Of a DNA stretch of 64,000 nucleotides, positions 24,011 to 36,893 are shown piece by piece (the first letter of the stretch is position 1; each line of letters starts with the position of its first letter). A program made the translations under genes and the position numbers. Under the pieces are notes generated by a model. It saw only the letters and a list, made by a program, of their open reading frames with translations, searched no databases and was not told the origin of the DNA. Origin of the DNA: Eutreptiella sp. 'Long Island Sound 2002' (taxonomy: Eukaryota > Euglenozoa > Euglenophyceae > Eutreptiales > Eutreptiaceae); the NCBI GenBank assembly GCA_964036045.1, contig OZ038394.1:2839899-2903898 (forward strand). Reading direction: 5' to 3'.

Positions 24011-24726
24011 AAAACTTTGCACTCTCTAAAACTTTGCACTCTTTGCGCACTTTGAGGCGCCCCTATTCACACCGTGGATCCTTGCTCCAATGCGCAAATT
24101 GGTTTTGGCAAATTGAGCACCGAATAAAAAGTTGCAGCTGCGTACTTTTCCATCAGTTGGGATGCAATGGTCTCACAAATGGAAAAAGTGAGATGTAAAT
24201 GGACAATGCTCTGGTGGCACTGTATGCGGTATGTGGGCTTGATTGCAGTTGACAATGCCGTTCAGAAACACACCGCTACAGGTTGGGGCACACTACGAGC
24301 ACCAATCTGGGAGTTGGAGAGGGAGGAGGAGCACCCTCAGGGGCTGCCCACCAAACACAAAGCAACGTGTATAGCAGCGTAAACGATGCATCCCATATTC
24401 TTGTAGCAGTCACAATTGGCCCAAACCGTAGCCTCAAAGGTTCAATGGGGTAACCCCCTCCGGGCTCAACCCTTAACACTCCAAACGGGCCTCCCACGAG
24501 GTGGTTGGCCTGCACGTTAGAGGGGTTGCAACGAGATTAGGTTGCAAACGAACAATGCCACTCCACGGCCTTGATTGCCTACTATCGACGCACAAGTTGT
24601 CCACTGTTCGTGTTGTGCATGCATTGTCGTGTGTTGTATGTGTGTGCGTGTGTGCGTGCGTGTGTGTGTTGACCACCCGCCAAGTCCATTCGCCAAGATA
24701 CATCACCTCTCTAGCCCCCCCCCCCC

Positions 24727-24845
<119 letters not shown>

Positions 24846-25616
24846 CGGGGGGAAGAACAATATTAGAGAGGGAGACCCGTATGGGTCCAGGGCCCCCGTC
24901 GTCACCTGGGGCGCCACCAAAATCAGTGCAGCGTACAGTGCGTGCGCCACCCTGTCCGGCGCCCGCCGGGGTCGCAGCGGGGGGCCTCGCCTGGCTCAGG
25001 CCCTCCTCCGTCCCGGCGCGTCCATGCCTGGCCGCGTCATGCTGTGCCACTCGCGCCCGCTTCGGTGGGGGGGGGGGGGGTCAGGGTGCCCCCGTCCTCT
25101 CTTGAAGGCCTGGCCTCCTCTCACCGACACCTGCTGGCGCCGCTTGGGCCGCTTAGCTGAGCCCCCCCCCCCCCCCCCCCCCGGGGTGCGCAGCCCCGCC
25201 GCCCTCGCTCTGCCCGGCGCCCCGGGCGGTATCGGTAGTGGGGGGTGCCACATATGTCGCCCGGCGCAGCCGTGCCGCACCCCCCTACCCAGCGCCGCGC
25301 ACGTGGCGCATTGTCTGTGATTGTGTGCAGCGCAAAGCCACAGCCGCGGGAGTCGCAGTCGAGTTTCCGGGCGCCTAGCCACGGCGCACCGCTGTGGTGG
25401 TGTGAAAACCACGGCCCCTCCCCCTGGCGCTGGTGTCGCCGCTTCTCTGTTGGGCTCTTCCACTCTGTACTGTACGCCTCTGCGTGCCCCTTCCGGTAGA
25501 ACCGGTCCTATGTAGAAATCGCTAGCGTACGCCCTAGATGCTTTTCTTGCCCCTCCTTTGCCTGGGCATCGTTCCCGCGGCCGCGTGCTGTCGTTTCGCC
25601 CGTTGGCCGAATGTCC

Positions 25617-26110
25617 TTAGGCGCGTCTCGGTTTCTTGCGCTGTTTTGCCGCTCGTGACTGTTGCTGCTGCGCCCACCTCTCGGCATTGTATTTCTGCAG
25701 GCGCTTCAGATAATGCCATACCGCCATAGGCCTCGTGAAAAGGGGTCGTCCCTTCACTCCTACCACTGGGCCTGCCCGCAGCGGCACCAAAGAGCGGCAG
25801 TGGTTGGTGATCCGGGCTGGCAGGATGGACTCCTTCCCTGCCGCCTTGCCCATTAGGGTTACCGCCAGGCGCATTACTCTGCCCTTTTCCTGCAGTGACA
25901 GATCCGTGCCCGTAAATCTGGACTGCAGGGTGGCGGCAGGGGCCTGCCCGCATGCGTCTCGAAATCCAGGGTCAGCTCCATGAATGAGACATGCCCGTGT
26001 CCCCGCGGTAGGGTGTCATCCGCGGGGACCCACTCTAGGTCTTGCAGCCACGCGACCATAGCCGGTAGAAAATCGGTACCCCACTTCCAGTCTCTGGACA
26101 GCGCCCCCAT
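25617..26110 (-). pseudogene. Retroelement C-terminal ORF remnant, frameshifted
   Basis: The first frame (26110-about 25910) contains DWKWGTDFLPAMVAWLQDLE and VSFMELTLDFETHAGRPLPP. A second frame continues with LSLQEKGRVMRLAVTLMGKA, then RSLVPLRAGPVVGVKGRPLF, to a stop at 25617-25619. The pattern 'W...vsflELalDFe..tGr.lp...l..r.r.m......l....g....p......sL.PlgaGp.aGl..RP.f' is what I know from the region after the reverse transcriptase in protist retroelements. A single frameshift near 25905-25930 breaks it, and a (TG)n run truncates the 5' side. The family is inferred from memory. Confidence 0.5.
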
Positions 26111-28590
26111 GGCCGGGAGGGAGGTTCTCTCTGTGTGTGTGTGTGTGTGTGTGCCAATTGCCTTGCTGCGGGGGGTGTTGTTTCATTCTCTCAGTGCATG
26201 CCTTGGGCTGTTGTGATTGTGTGTGGAGGGGGGTCTACTTATCTATCTGTTTGTCTGTCTGTCTGTTTGCCTGCCTGCCTGTATGTTTGTCCTCCATGCA
26301 TTCTGCAAATGGACACCACTCACAAAGAAAATTTGTTTGAACAGTTTTGAAAACTGTACAATACGAAAAAATGCGCCGACTTTTCTCAGAAGCTGTTAAC
26401 GGACACTTGTAATGTACAAGATCTCTTTATATTGTCACCGGAAAGTGCTGCCAGCTAGTGCAAAGGGAAACTGGGAGTAGAAGCTGTGATTGGATACTGT
26501 TGTGACAGTTGTGACAGACCATAACCATCAATTTGTCTGAAGCTGAAACTGTTGTTAAAAGTGCATCTCAACACACACACAGACACACACACACACACAT
26601 CGTTTCTGAAAAGTGACAAGCTCTCAACTCGAAGCCATAACTGGAACATTTGTGGAAATGCAACAAACCTTTGCTAGGCGGTCAGAAACATGCACTTAAT
26701 TTTGCAATAGGACTTACAGGGAGCAACGAAAATTGTTGTGGCAGACTAGAAATGGCATACTATCTTTGAGTCTTCAAGAGATAGAGTGCACGTGCATGAC
26801 GACTGTCGCAAATGATTTATCCCACAGTGGACTACACCACTAAGCACTCTGCCCTCACTGACTGGCACCTGAACTGCAAGAGACCCTGCCCAACTTCACC
26901 CTGCAATGCTCAGCACTCTCCGCGCTGCTTCTCACTCAAAGCCGTCAAGAGACAATCGGGACACAGATATATTTGTAGCCCAGCCCCCTTTTTCTCAGCT
27001 TACGAAAAATTCCAAAATAATACGGTCCCTAGGTCTACTGTAGCTTAGCCTGAACCATGGGTAACAACACCACACAGACCTTTGGAGCTAACCAACTGGA
27101 TGTTGAGAAAAACCTCAAATGCCCTCTCAAGCACAGACGGGGGGGGATTGCAAAGGGGCAAAGGGGCAAGCAGTTGGCCGTAGCTTGAACAAGAAGCGGG
27201 GGGTTCCGTAAAGGCTGATTGGTTACCATGGAGTACAATTGGTGTCCAGCACCATGCCCTTTGTGTGATCTGCTTTTGGTCGAAGTCACTCATAGAGGTG
27301 AGTACCAATGGGGGGGGGGGGGGACCTTTGTAAATTGGCCAGAGAACATGCTAGACAGGTCGAAATCACACGAAACTTGTTTCTGTGATGCCCTTTGTTC
27401 TGCGGTCGTTTTGAGCCACTTGGATGCCGGTTTTGAGCCATGGTGTCCCAAAAAGGATGTTTCTTTTGCGCCTGCTGCTGCTGCTGCTTGCCCCTGGTTG
27501 AGAAAAGAACACTCGTCCACTGCTCACAATTGCAGTCTGCTACCCCTAACAAGGGGCAGGGGGGCGCGGACAACAGCCAGGGGCTGGTCCCAAGCAAGGC
27601 AGGCACCTTATGTCGGTGTTGCAATGCCTGCAGCCTCCAGAACTGCATCCCACAGAAATGCCAGATTTCTTTGTGTTTGTCTTCACTGGCGCTCAGGAGT
27701 TCCGACCAAATGACAGGAGAGTCTGTGCTGGCACTTGATGGCAGGCGATCGCAGATGAGCCCAGGAGGTCAGGAGGTACGAGCCTCATCCTCAGTTTGGC
27801 CAGAGACTTTGAGCGGGTGAGAGACATACCTCTGTAGGACATGGGACGTCTGTGGGAACATGGGGTCGTTCACCTCCTTCTTTTGGGTTCCGGCGCCAGC
27901 AGTCAAACTGGAACCTGCCTGCTGTATCACCAACGGCAGTCGGCCGGTTCTGACAGCAGTTGCTGTTTAGGTCACAGTGGTTGGCAGTCAACCAACGGCG
28001 GTTGGTGGGTAACGGACAAATGTACCCAGCAACTGCCGGCGGTCAGATCGAAGTCACAGCACACAGGCATAAGCCTAGTGCAGCCCATGTTCTGCAACCA
28101 GAAATTCCATGTGGGTACGGCCCATCCAACGGGGGAGATACTCTTGAAGCCAGAGCATGTAAAAGGTAGACGGCATCATTTGTAGCCACTACTACCACGG
28201 TCACGCTTGCACGGGTGGGTTCCTGTCACCAGCCATGGTTCGCCACCTGGATACCTCTTGTCTCGAAGGGTCTGGCTTGCAAAAACCAAAAAGCCCACCA
28301 GACCTTGCCCCCTTGAATGCTTGTCCAACCACCAGTAACCACTTAGGCAACGACTTGTGAACCCGTCCAGCACCCTGCCCCATCAAGTGCATCCCTGGTG
28401 GTGGGGTGGCTGGTCGTTTGTGGGCGCTGTGCGCACACATGGGGACGCATTGGACCAATCCCCGGACCGGTCAATCTCCGCGACCAATGACGATCGCACG
28501 CTGGAAATACCTCACTGGTGAGAAAATATGCTGCGCCACGTGGCAGCAGCCACTTCAACGGTTCCCCTGGCCAACCCTTCCAGTCTGCCA
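26111..28590. other. No supported gene
   Basis: The stretch holds short (TG)n and (TCTG)n runs (26130-26151, 26245-26290), an (AC)n at 26572-26599, a G tract at 27310-27323, and one cluster of the CGGCGGTTG-type motif at 27925-28040. 26300-27050 is A/T-richer unique sequence. No exon is supported. Confidence 0.4.
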
Positions 28591-28599
28591 GGATGCAAC

Positions 28600-30012
28600 T
28601 TCAGCAGCCCGCCGGCCGAAGAAAACATTGCTCTGATGCTTTTTTGTCTCGCAATCCCCAACGTAACATGTGTCCTGACCAACCGTGAAAAGAGACTGCA
28701 CCCAGAAATCGCGGAAAGGCTACTACAGAAAAGTGTCACACCAAATTGCCACCGGAAGTCTGCACAATCGTGCTGGCAGGACAAACCAGAACCCGCAAAT
28801 CTCTGCTGTTTGTGTAGATCAGGTCGTTCTACTGCAGTCGACCATGCACCGTGAGCACATTGACTCGCTCCCGGGCCTACATCACATGTTCGTGGGCCAC
28901 AGAAATCTAATGACTTGGGAAGCAGGGTCAGGGAGGCTGGCGACCCACCCACCAGGACCCCGAAAACAGTCAGGCGGGGGCGTCTCATTCTGTTCAACAC
29001 AAAAAGACAGCCAATAGGGGTACACGGAGTATCGTTTGGTTATGGTTCCACCCACAGACCCCCCCGGTTCCACCGCCGAAAGTGATGGCCCTCAAAGTCT
29101 AATGAGGAAAGAGGGGGCAGGACTGCGTTTCTTGAACGAGGATTCGGACATCTGACGCAATTTTGCGAATGTGATCGAACAGGAAGGAAGGAAAGCATAT
29201 TAAGGAGCATAGGCCTGGGGCGTGGGGGCGCTCATTTCCCGCCTGTGCCCCCCTAATGAGTTGAGTGGCAGGGCACCTCCTGTGCGAATGTGATCCAACA
29301 AACCAGAAGATGATTCAATAAAACGTTGCACCAGTCTTTTTGGTTCGCAATACCCATCGCAGTGCCACATCCGGGACAACTGTGATGACAAACTGCTCCC
29401 AGAAGTCGCTGTTGAAAAGCTTCTTCGGAAAAAGATATGCGCTGATGCAAAATTTTGTGGATCCGGAGCTGTTGCGCAGCGCCCCCGCCATGGGGCCGAG
29501 CTGCACGCAACAGGGCAGGCTTGCGAAGTGGAGTTAGGGGGAGGGCTCGGGAAAGTAACTAGGGCGGAGAACAAAATGGTTCGGGACGGTTGCAATCGGT
29601 TAAAGTGTGGCATCGGGCGCAGTCGGAGGTTTTGGACGTCGCGCAGGCGTGCTACGCTCTCCTGCAGCAGACAATCCATGTTGGGGAAACGGGCAGGCAG
29701 GCCGTGCAGCGGTGGAATGGTGGGTCTGCATATATACAACAATGGTCTGGGGGCCCGTCATTCTGGGGCATCCCACGTGGCGATGGCACGTTCTGGTGCA
29801 TCAGCCTACTCCCCCCTTGAAACCGAGTGGAAAAAGGAGCGGACAAAGTTCACAATGCGGAGGCAGCAAACGCTGCAGACCCTATTGACTGGGGTCATAT
29901 CCCCCAACGCTCCCGACCGCAACGCAACCCGCTCTCCCAATCCGAAATCCTAATCACCAATCCGGCCGTCAAGCTGACGCACCGCACACTCACAGACGCA
30001 GCCACAATCTGA
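28600..30012 (+). pseudogene. Coding-like remnants, possibly a mobile-element protein
   Basis: Two diverged copies of the same protein segment lie on the plus strand: EKRLHPEIAERLLQKSV (28687-28740) and DDKLLPEVAVEKLLRKKI (29381-29434). Further on, frame 29590-29820 reads VLDVAQACYALLQQTIHVGE and TGRQAVQRWNGG. 'VGETGR...RW' resembles the GIY-YIG-type words found in some retroelement endonucleases, but the match is short. A last frame ends TDAATI with a stop at 30010-30012. The segments are in different frames with stops between, so I treat them as decayed. None is a confident family call. Confidence 0.3.
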
Positions 30013-30165
30013 GCATGGGGCAGCCTCCACAAAAAAATACTAGCCCCCCTCTTCCTCTGTGCCACAACAAGAATCGGTCTGGAAGCCCACATGCCCATCC
30101 TTGGTGCGTTCCCCAGCATTGGGCAGGAACTTTGAACGGCATTTTGCTTCACTCTATTGCTCTGC

Positions 30166-30229
30166 ACACACACACACACACACACACATACACACACACT
30201 TTTGCGAACCAACATGAGCACAACAGAGG

Positions 30230-30311
<82 letters not shown>

Positions 30312-30350
30312 ACACACTTTTGCAGAGGCCACACACACACACACACACAC
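30166..30350 (+). repeat. Compound (CA)n microsatellite
   Basis: Three CA blocks (30166-30198, 30230-30317, 30330-30350) separated by 'cacttttgc...gaggc' interruptions that themselves repeat. Confidence 0.95.
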
Positions 30351-30873
30351 AAGGCCCTTCTACTGATCCTTGACGTGCAATCTCAGGCGCGCCATCAGCC
30401 GCAGTCTCGTATCCGTGAGCTCCAAACCCTCGCACTCACACCGGCACGGCCTCCGAGCATCGTTAGGCACGGGGTCAGAATGGAATCCCCTGGAATCCCA
30501 AAAGACAACGGCCACGCCACGAAGGAGCATGGCCGACCCCACTCCACGAGTAGCCGCGCCCGTTGGGCAGTGCGGGGTCTCCTGCCGCTCCTGGAGGGCG
30601 CACGCTGGCGCTACGGATGCTGAACAGAGACCGCCGTCTGCGACTCCTGTTCGGATTCCCGGTGCTTTGTGTCATGACAAAGCTGCAACGCATGCAACAC
30701 GGGAGGACATAACATGAGGATGACCGCTTTGCCTGTGTGGACCACCAGAGGAGAGCCCCGACAGTCGGGAGAAGACCCGGTCCAGCTGCATCTGCCCCGT
30801 GGTCGAGTTATGTGGTAAACACGGGGGTAGAGGTTGGGGACCGCCGGCGTGGGGGGTCGCCAGAAAGGCGGGG

Positions 30874-31068
30874 GGGGGGAGTATTAGAAGGGGCGGAGGG
30901 GGGGGCTGGGACCCAAAAGTGCATGTACCAAAAATGGCCCGACCAGATTTTCCCTCTTGTAAATTTCGTTCTTTCCCACAATGGCACTTTGGTCGGGTTG
31001 GGGGGGGGGGTCCATCAGGGGGAGGCCTCCCTCCTCCTACGGTGTACGGCCATTCTAATACTTCCCTG
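30874..31068 (+). mobile_element. hAT-like CAGGGA/TATTAGAA short element, copy with worn left end
   Basis: The left end keeps only GTATTAGAAG, preceded by a G run. The right end is ...CGGCCATTCTAATACTTCCCTG, a good terminal inverted repeat. The core (gtgcatgtaccaaaaatggcccgaccagattttccc) matches the copies at 33243, 37316 and 52508. No target duplication is seen. Confidence 0.7.
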
Positions 31069-31708
31069 GGGAGGATCACAACATATATGGCAGACCAGAT
31101 ATGACGACGACGTCCCTGTCAAGCTCGGAACAGATCTTTGCTTAGGGACTGGGTTGGACGGCTGGGCTTGTCAGGGACTGGCTCACCAATCCACAGACCC
31201 ACCCACTCCAGCGTATCCTACCCCAAGCAAAGGTCTGGGGCTGCTGAATCCAATGGTACACACTGAATGCGGGTGGGGCGGGGGGCAACCTCGGTTTCTG
31301 AACATTGGGCCTCGCTCGCCCGTAAATGGGCGGATTGTTGCGCAAGCGTGGCGCGGTCGACTCGAACTATCGTATGCCCCCCCCCCCTCCGCCCCCCCCC
31401 CCCTTTCCTCTGCTGGAGCTCTCCATGGTATGTCTGCATCAGAAGGCACCATTGGCTGTCTCAGCGGCAATGCCCAACTGCACATGTGCGCGTCTGCTTC
31501 GACACCGAGAGTTTCCTGGACTGGCGTCTCAGCCATCAAATAGACCATGCGTGATGATCATCATGCCCCTCAGCCATCGACTGAATCATGCGTGACGAGC
31601 ATCAGCGGAGCTGATGCCCGCGCGGTCGCATCAGTGGCCAGCAGTAGCCAAGCAGGACCCCGCCTCGCACGCCACTGTCCATATCCATCTCCAAGTTCCT
31701 CCTCCAGC

Positions 31709-34700
31709 TCACACCTTCCTCTTCTTGCTACTCGGCGCGGTTGTCCGGGCGTCGCCCCCCGGCTCCTTCCGCTTGGTGCCCGAGCCCGGCAGCCGGAACA
31801 CCCCTTTCGCAGGCCCATGCGCCCCAGCCTCCCCCTTCACAGCCAACTTCCCGGCCGCAGCCCCGCCCCGGGGCTCGCCGGAGCCCAGCCACTCCTCGTT
31901 CCTGACGTCCCAGCCCTTGTCGGAGTCCAGCAGCTGGCCCTTCGCTCCACCGCCGTCGGCCTCGGACTTTACCTTTGACCTCGGCACCCCCGCGTCCTTG
32001 CCCCGGTGGCCGCCTTCCCGCTTGACGCCCTCGTGCCGGTTTGCGTCCGGGTCTTTCTTCGCCGCCTTCGACTTGGGGGCCTGTGATACATGGGGAACGG
32101 GATGGGGCTTTGGGCTCTTCGCTGTCGGCCTTAGGGGCCCACGCATTGCCTCTCTTTGGGGAAGCCAGGCATAGGGGGCGTTTCTGCACAGCGCCCACCA
32201 GTATGTCAGCTTTCCCGTGACCAGCCTGAAAACTCCCACCCATCCCCACCACCGGGGGGGCTACGCCCACAGGGCAAAAACAGCAGATTCAGACAGCAAT
32301 CTGGCATTTGCAGTCTGAAACATGGTTTGTTTTACCTCATTATCTGAGTTTTGGGTCTGAGTAAGAATCTGAGCAGTCCTGTGAATGGGAACACAGTCGT
32401 TACTGCAGTCACCTGGGTCATTGGGGAACATGGGTCCAAAATAGCCTACTTTTTGCACCGCGCGGGCACAGGGCACGTGCGCCCCCATCGGCGCACCTCA
32501 CGCCTCCGGGTGCGGGCATGCCTGTGCTGCAAGTAAGGCCACTCGGCCCGCCAAATGGCGCTGTGCGTGCATGGCGAAGTTTCGTGGCCAGCCACCCATG
32601 GGTAGCATCAATTCAGTGTAAAAGGGGTGCACCGTGTACATAACAGTCAACTTTGTGAAAAACAAACAGCCCAAGACGACGTTGCTGCAGTTAACCCCGA
32701 TGCATCGCAAACCCCTTTGTGGTTCTGATCAGCCTTGCCTCCTCGTGGACAGAACGTCCCGATCTCGTCTTTCATCGATGAACCGAAGCGGTTTTCCCTC
32801 AAATCAGGGGGGCTCCAAGGGCCCCCGTTCCACCACATTCAGTCTTTCATCCCCATCGCCTTCCGCGCGGGCATGGCAGCGGGGAGCTGGACAGGCGCTG
32901 CCGGTGAGGCCCTTGGGGGCCCCTCTTCCAAAACCGCCGCCCAAAATTTTCGGGGCTCCCAAGGTCCCCCACGTCCACCCTCCGGCCTCCACTGGCGCGG
33001 AGAGCCACAGCACGACCGCATACCTGCTTCATCTCGGGAGACGCGGGCCACGGGGCGGAGGCAGAGGACCCGGCACAGAGCTTGTCCGTGAAATGCAGGC
33101 GAAGGTTCTGCACGAGCGTCTCTTTCTTTCCGCGCACTGAGGGAGTTGGGGGGGGCGGGGGCATGGCGGAGTGCAGACACAGGGCAATGCAACACGCGAA
33201 ACGCGCTGACGCGGTGCAGCGCGCGGAATCGCAGGGGCGGGTCAGGGATATATTAGAAGAGGGGGGGAGGGGGGGAGGGTCTCGGACCCCAAAGTGTGTG
33301 TACCAAAAATGGCCCCATCAGAGGTTCCCAATGGTAAACTTCTGTTTTTCCAACGATGTTCATTTTGGCCTGGGCAGGGGGGAGGCTCCTCCTACGGTTG
33401 TCAGCCGTTCTAATACATCCCTGCGGAGGGGGCTCCAGGGCAAAAGGAGGGGAAGACTTGCGCTCGCTCACAAGACCCTCAGAGCCTAAGGGCCAACTCT
33501 GTTTTCACTGCTCCAACAACAAGAGTGCTCGAGCACTGGGCTGCCCTCGGCCCAAAGAAGGAGGTCTCCAATGGCCTTTTGAGCACAAAGTGGCTCGGAG
33601 GTGGGATGTAACAAGGGGTGTTGGACCCCAAAATGGTTTTGCCAGAAAAAATTCAGCGAACGCCGATTTCAGCGGCGGTGCCGCAGTGCAAACGCACTTG
33701 TCGTGGGAACTCATGTTCAGGTTCAATCGCACGAAAAGACGTCCAACACCTTCAGCACTAAAATCAAAACGAAGTGCCATTTTTTGTAGTCATATAACTC
33801 CCTTTGTAACACATCATATCAAGAAACATCAAAAAACCGAGAGGTGAATCGCACAAATGGAGCAACCTCTAGCTCTTTCATTTTGTTTGCTCACTTTTTC
33901 AGGGGCGATTGGGACAGCGTATCACCACCCATACCCCACGGGACGCTGGTTGTAGCTGCACAATGGCTGAAGCTGACAATCACTGAGCTCAGGGCCCCCG
34001 GCAGGCACACTTGGGAAAGAGTGTCCTGCCAAATGCAATCCTGGCGTGCACTGCCTTGCGCAAACACCAATCTCCACTGCTGGGCCCACCCCAAAAAGAG
34101 GCTGAGCACCTTCTACAGGGGTCCGCGATGCGCCCACGCAGTCAGTCGCCCAGTCAGAGCCCACTACCAGAGGGGGGGGGGGGGGTATTCCGTGTCTAGG
34201 AAAATCCGGGTCTACAAAATCTGGCGCGGCCAGACCCGTACCATTCCTGAGAACGAGTGGAAAACTTATGTGGGGTTGGGAAAAGTTGCTCATGAGAAAC
34301 AGTGGACTTTCCTGGTGCATCAACCAGCATTCTTGTCTGCAGCCACAGGAATGCCACAGGAACACTACAAATGAGGAAAGACCACTTCAGCATTTCTGCG
34401 AGTCCCATGGGAAACTAACTATCAGTAACCAAATCCTTTGGCATGGTACAAGTGAGTAAAGGCACAGCCTAATGTATACCCGTGCAAATCCTTGAAAACA
34501 CGGAACAAATACCCTGTCCAATTGCAAGGTAGCTTTGATTTGCGTTACGTACATTTCGCAGCAGCATGAACTGCATGTGCGTCTCTATCGTGGGGTCCAG
34601 AACAGTGCTTCTGTTGCTTGGATGCAGAAAACACCAACACAAAGCGGGCGCGGTGCAGGTACTCTCCGTGTGTACCCTACAATCGGCTTGCGCTGCAAAG

Positions 34701-35558
34701 TGGCCATCACATCGCATAGTCACCATGACAGCCAGTCATGATGGGCATGATGGCCGTACTATTCACAGGACGAGGGGGTCGCGTCGCAGGACGGGCACCA
34801 TGACCAGCCCCCTCAGGAAAAGCACCGGAAATATTGGTACGGAAGACCCACAACGGGGTCGAAGCCCAAGGCTCAACAGAAAAAGTCGGCCCGCAATGAC
34901 CCGGAGACAACAGCTCCTGTGCAGTGCCCCTGTGCCCCTGTGCCCCCTGTGCTGCCGTGCCATACCACAGGGGGAATAATTTGAGGGGTTTTTTTTGGGT
35001 GGGCCAAAACTAAGGTTGGGGAATTTGGTCCTAGACCTGAGAAACGAAGAAAATTGTATATAATATGTATACATAAACATATTGTATATGTATTGTATAT
35101 AGTATATGGTATAAGGTCCCTTGCTGTTGTTTCCTAGTGGAGGGTTGCTGTCATTTCCTGGTGGGCTCTGGGCTCGAGGCACAGCATCCTTAAAGTTGAA
35201 GGAAATATTTGGCAGGAGGGAGGGCTTTGAAATTTGTCCACATCAATTTTGTCCCCATCCAGAATTTGCCTCCGGTGGTACCCCTCTGCCCTTCTGCAAC
35301 TGTGCCGTGCACGTGTACCTGCACCCCTTTTCTTGGTGCCTGCTACCCCGAAGGCATCACACGCCGCCACAAGGTCCTTTTGCGGGAACTCGCTGAGGCG
35401 CTGCAGGGCAGTCAGCAGCTTCGACACCAGATGTGGCTTCAGGCGGGGATGGGGTGCAGGCAGCTGCAGAGCGCCGCACCAGTCCTTCAGCTGCTGAGCG
35501 GTGAAGTTGAGGAGGCCCTCCTCCAGACCTTTGGGTATGGGCAGGTCAGCGCTGTTGT
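31709..35558 (-). CDS. SAP-domain nuclear protein gene (at least three exons)
   Basis: Exons, in transcript order: 35558-35347, 33136-33024 and 32080-31709 (stop TGA 31711-31709). The first encodes FTAQQLKDWCGALQLPAP...LKPHLVSKLLTALQ and then FPQKDLVAACDAFG. The second starts RGKKETLVQNLRLHF. Together, 'DLvaacdafG...GKKetLvqnL' is the helix-extended-helix pattern of a SAP domain, a DNA-binding fold of chromatin and RNA-processing proteins, and the first exon may hold an earlier SAP-like unit. The last exon is charged and low-complexity, and ends SSKKRKV, a textbook monopartite nuclear-localisation motif. Exons 2 and 3 join in phase 0. Exon 1 ends in phase 0 while exon 2 needs phase 1, so at least one small exon is missing between them. 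The 5' end lies upstream or is unrecognised. Confidence 0.6.
32174..32486 (-). mobile_element. GGGGGCG-ended transposon, core type B, in the SAP-gene intron
   Basis: The 313-bp element begins GGGGGCGTTTCTGCACAGCGC and ends GTGCGCCCCC on +. Its core matches the copy at 57701 over nearly the whole length. Read on the minus strand, its ends match those of the type-A copies at 8093 and 10499, while the core does not. The flanking triplets are ATA and ATC, one mismatch from a 3-bp duplication. Confidence 0.75.
33243..33423 (+). mobile_element. hAT-like CAGGGA/TATTAGAA short element in the SAP-gene intron
   Basis: The left end is CAGGGATATATTAGAAG and the right end ...CGTTCTAATACATCCCTG. The terminal inverted repeats are about 15 bp with one mismatch. 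Length is 181 bp, close to the 182 bp of the copy at 37316. The flanking octamers do not match, so the target duplication has decayed or the flanks have recombined. Confidence 0.75.
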
Positions 35559-35560
35559 CT

Positions 35561-35586
35561 GAGAGAGAGAGAGAGAGAGAGAGACA

Positions 35587-35632
<46 letters not shown>
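35561..35632 (+). repeat. (GA)n(CA)n microsatellite serving as a splice tract
   Basis: On the minus strand this reads (TG)n(TC)nAG and ends exactly at the acceptor of the SAP-gene exon at 35558. The microsatellite is therefore the polypyrimidine tract of that intron. Confidence 0.85.
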
Positions 35633-35633
<1 letters not shown>

Positions 35634-36893
35634 GACATTTGGTGGGGAGATGGCGGGCGTTGAGGGGTACTAACTGACCACAAAACTTGAAAAATGTGGA
35701 AAATCTGTACTTTGAAAAGTGATCCACATTTGATTGAGGTGGCGATCTCGATTGGTGGCAGTCGGCAGTCAATCAAGGGCTGCCAAGCGGTTGGCGGTGA
35801 ACCGACGGCAGTAGGCAGCGAATTGTCGTCAAGCGCCAAGCCTTCCGACCCCAGCGAACCTGCGCGCACGGGGTGAAAGGCGTGTTCCTCTCATTCCAAG
35901 GCACGATGTGCGCCTCAGGACAAGCGGGTTCGGTACCAGAGCCCAAAGTTGGGAGCAGGGGCCATACCTTCGGCACCCTCTTCGTCATTGCCGGGATGTG
36001 TTCGGGACTTTTGTGATGCGCGTGACATCTTGACGTGGTGTGCGTTGGAGCCATGGTCCCATCTGAAGAAACAGAACCGTCGGTGGCACGCATTGGCCAA
36101 GGGGGGCGCACAATGGGAACGCAGGCGCACTGCAGGCCCCGCCGGGTAAGGGTGATTGGCCTCGGTGCACACTGAAAAGGAAACAAGCGGACTGAACTGT
36201 TCTTGGCAGCACTGTAGTGCTTGTACTGCTCATACTCAAGGGGGGGGGGGGTGCGGTCAGGGAGCGTCAAATCCAGTTGCGAAAAATTGCGGGAAAATGC
36301 GGCAAAATTGCGGGAAAATTGCGGTGCCTTCACCAAACCTCCCGAGGCCTCAAGGAGCAACGCTTCTGCACAGGGGACACACAGGGCACCAACAAGCACG
36401 CAAGGGGGACAAGCAAACAGCGATTGCGGAAAAAGTGCGGAACATTGCGGACCTCATCCCCCCCCCTGTCATACTGCAATGAGCAACACTGTGGTGTCAG
36501 CAGGACTGGCCTGCGCTAGTTGTGTGGTGGCCGAGCGCAGTTGATGCCCAGTTGATGGCATTTGGTGATGAACCGATGGCGTTTCATGGTCATTGATGGC
36601 TGTTGGATTACCAACTACGGTCGATGTCAAGCCTATGGCACAACAGAGGGTAGTACAGGACTATTGACAACAGTTGTAAGTGGGTGGGGGGGGGGGGAAG
36701 AAAAAGGAAAAGATGAATATATCCACTTGCTACCTCTATTCTCTCATTCCCGTTGGTGAGCTGCAAGTAGCTACTGTGGGTCATGCTCTTCTTTTGGTAC
36801 ATCCTCCAGCCTGTCTACCAGTCGCCCAGGATCCGCTCTCCCAATCCTGTCCGATTCCCCCAATGCCCTCCTCTCATGGTAGCAAAAAATCAG

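Larger units (their letters stand above)
30013..31708. other. No supported gene; microsatellite plus one transposon copy
   Basis: It holds the (CA)n array and a CAGGGA-type element. The G and C tracts at 30871, 31000, 31377 and 31392 keep several frames open by chance. Confidence 0.45.
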
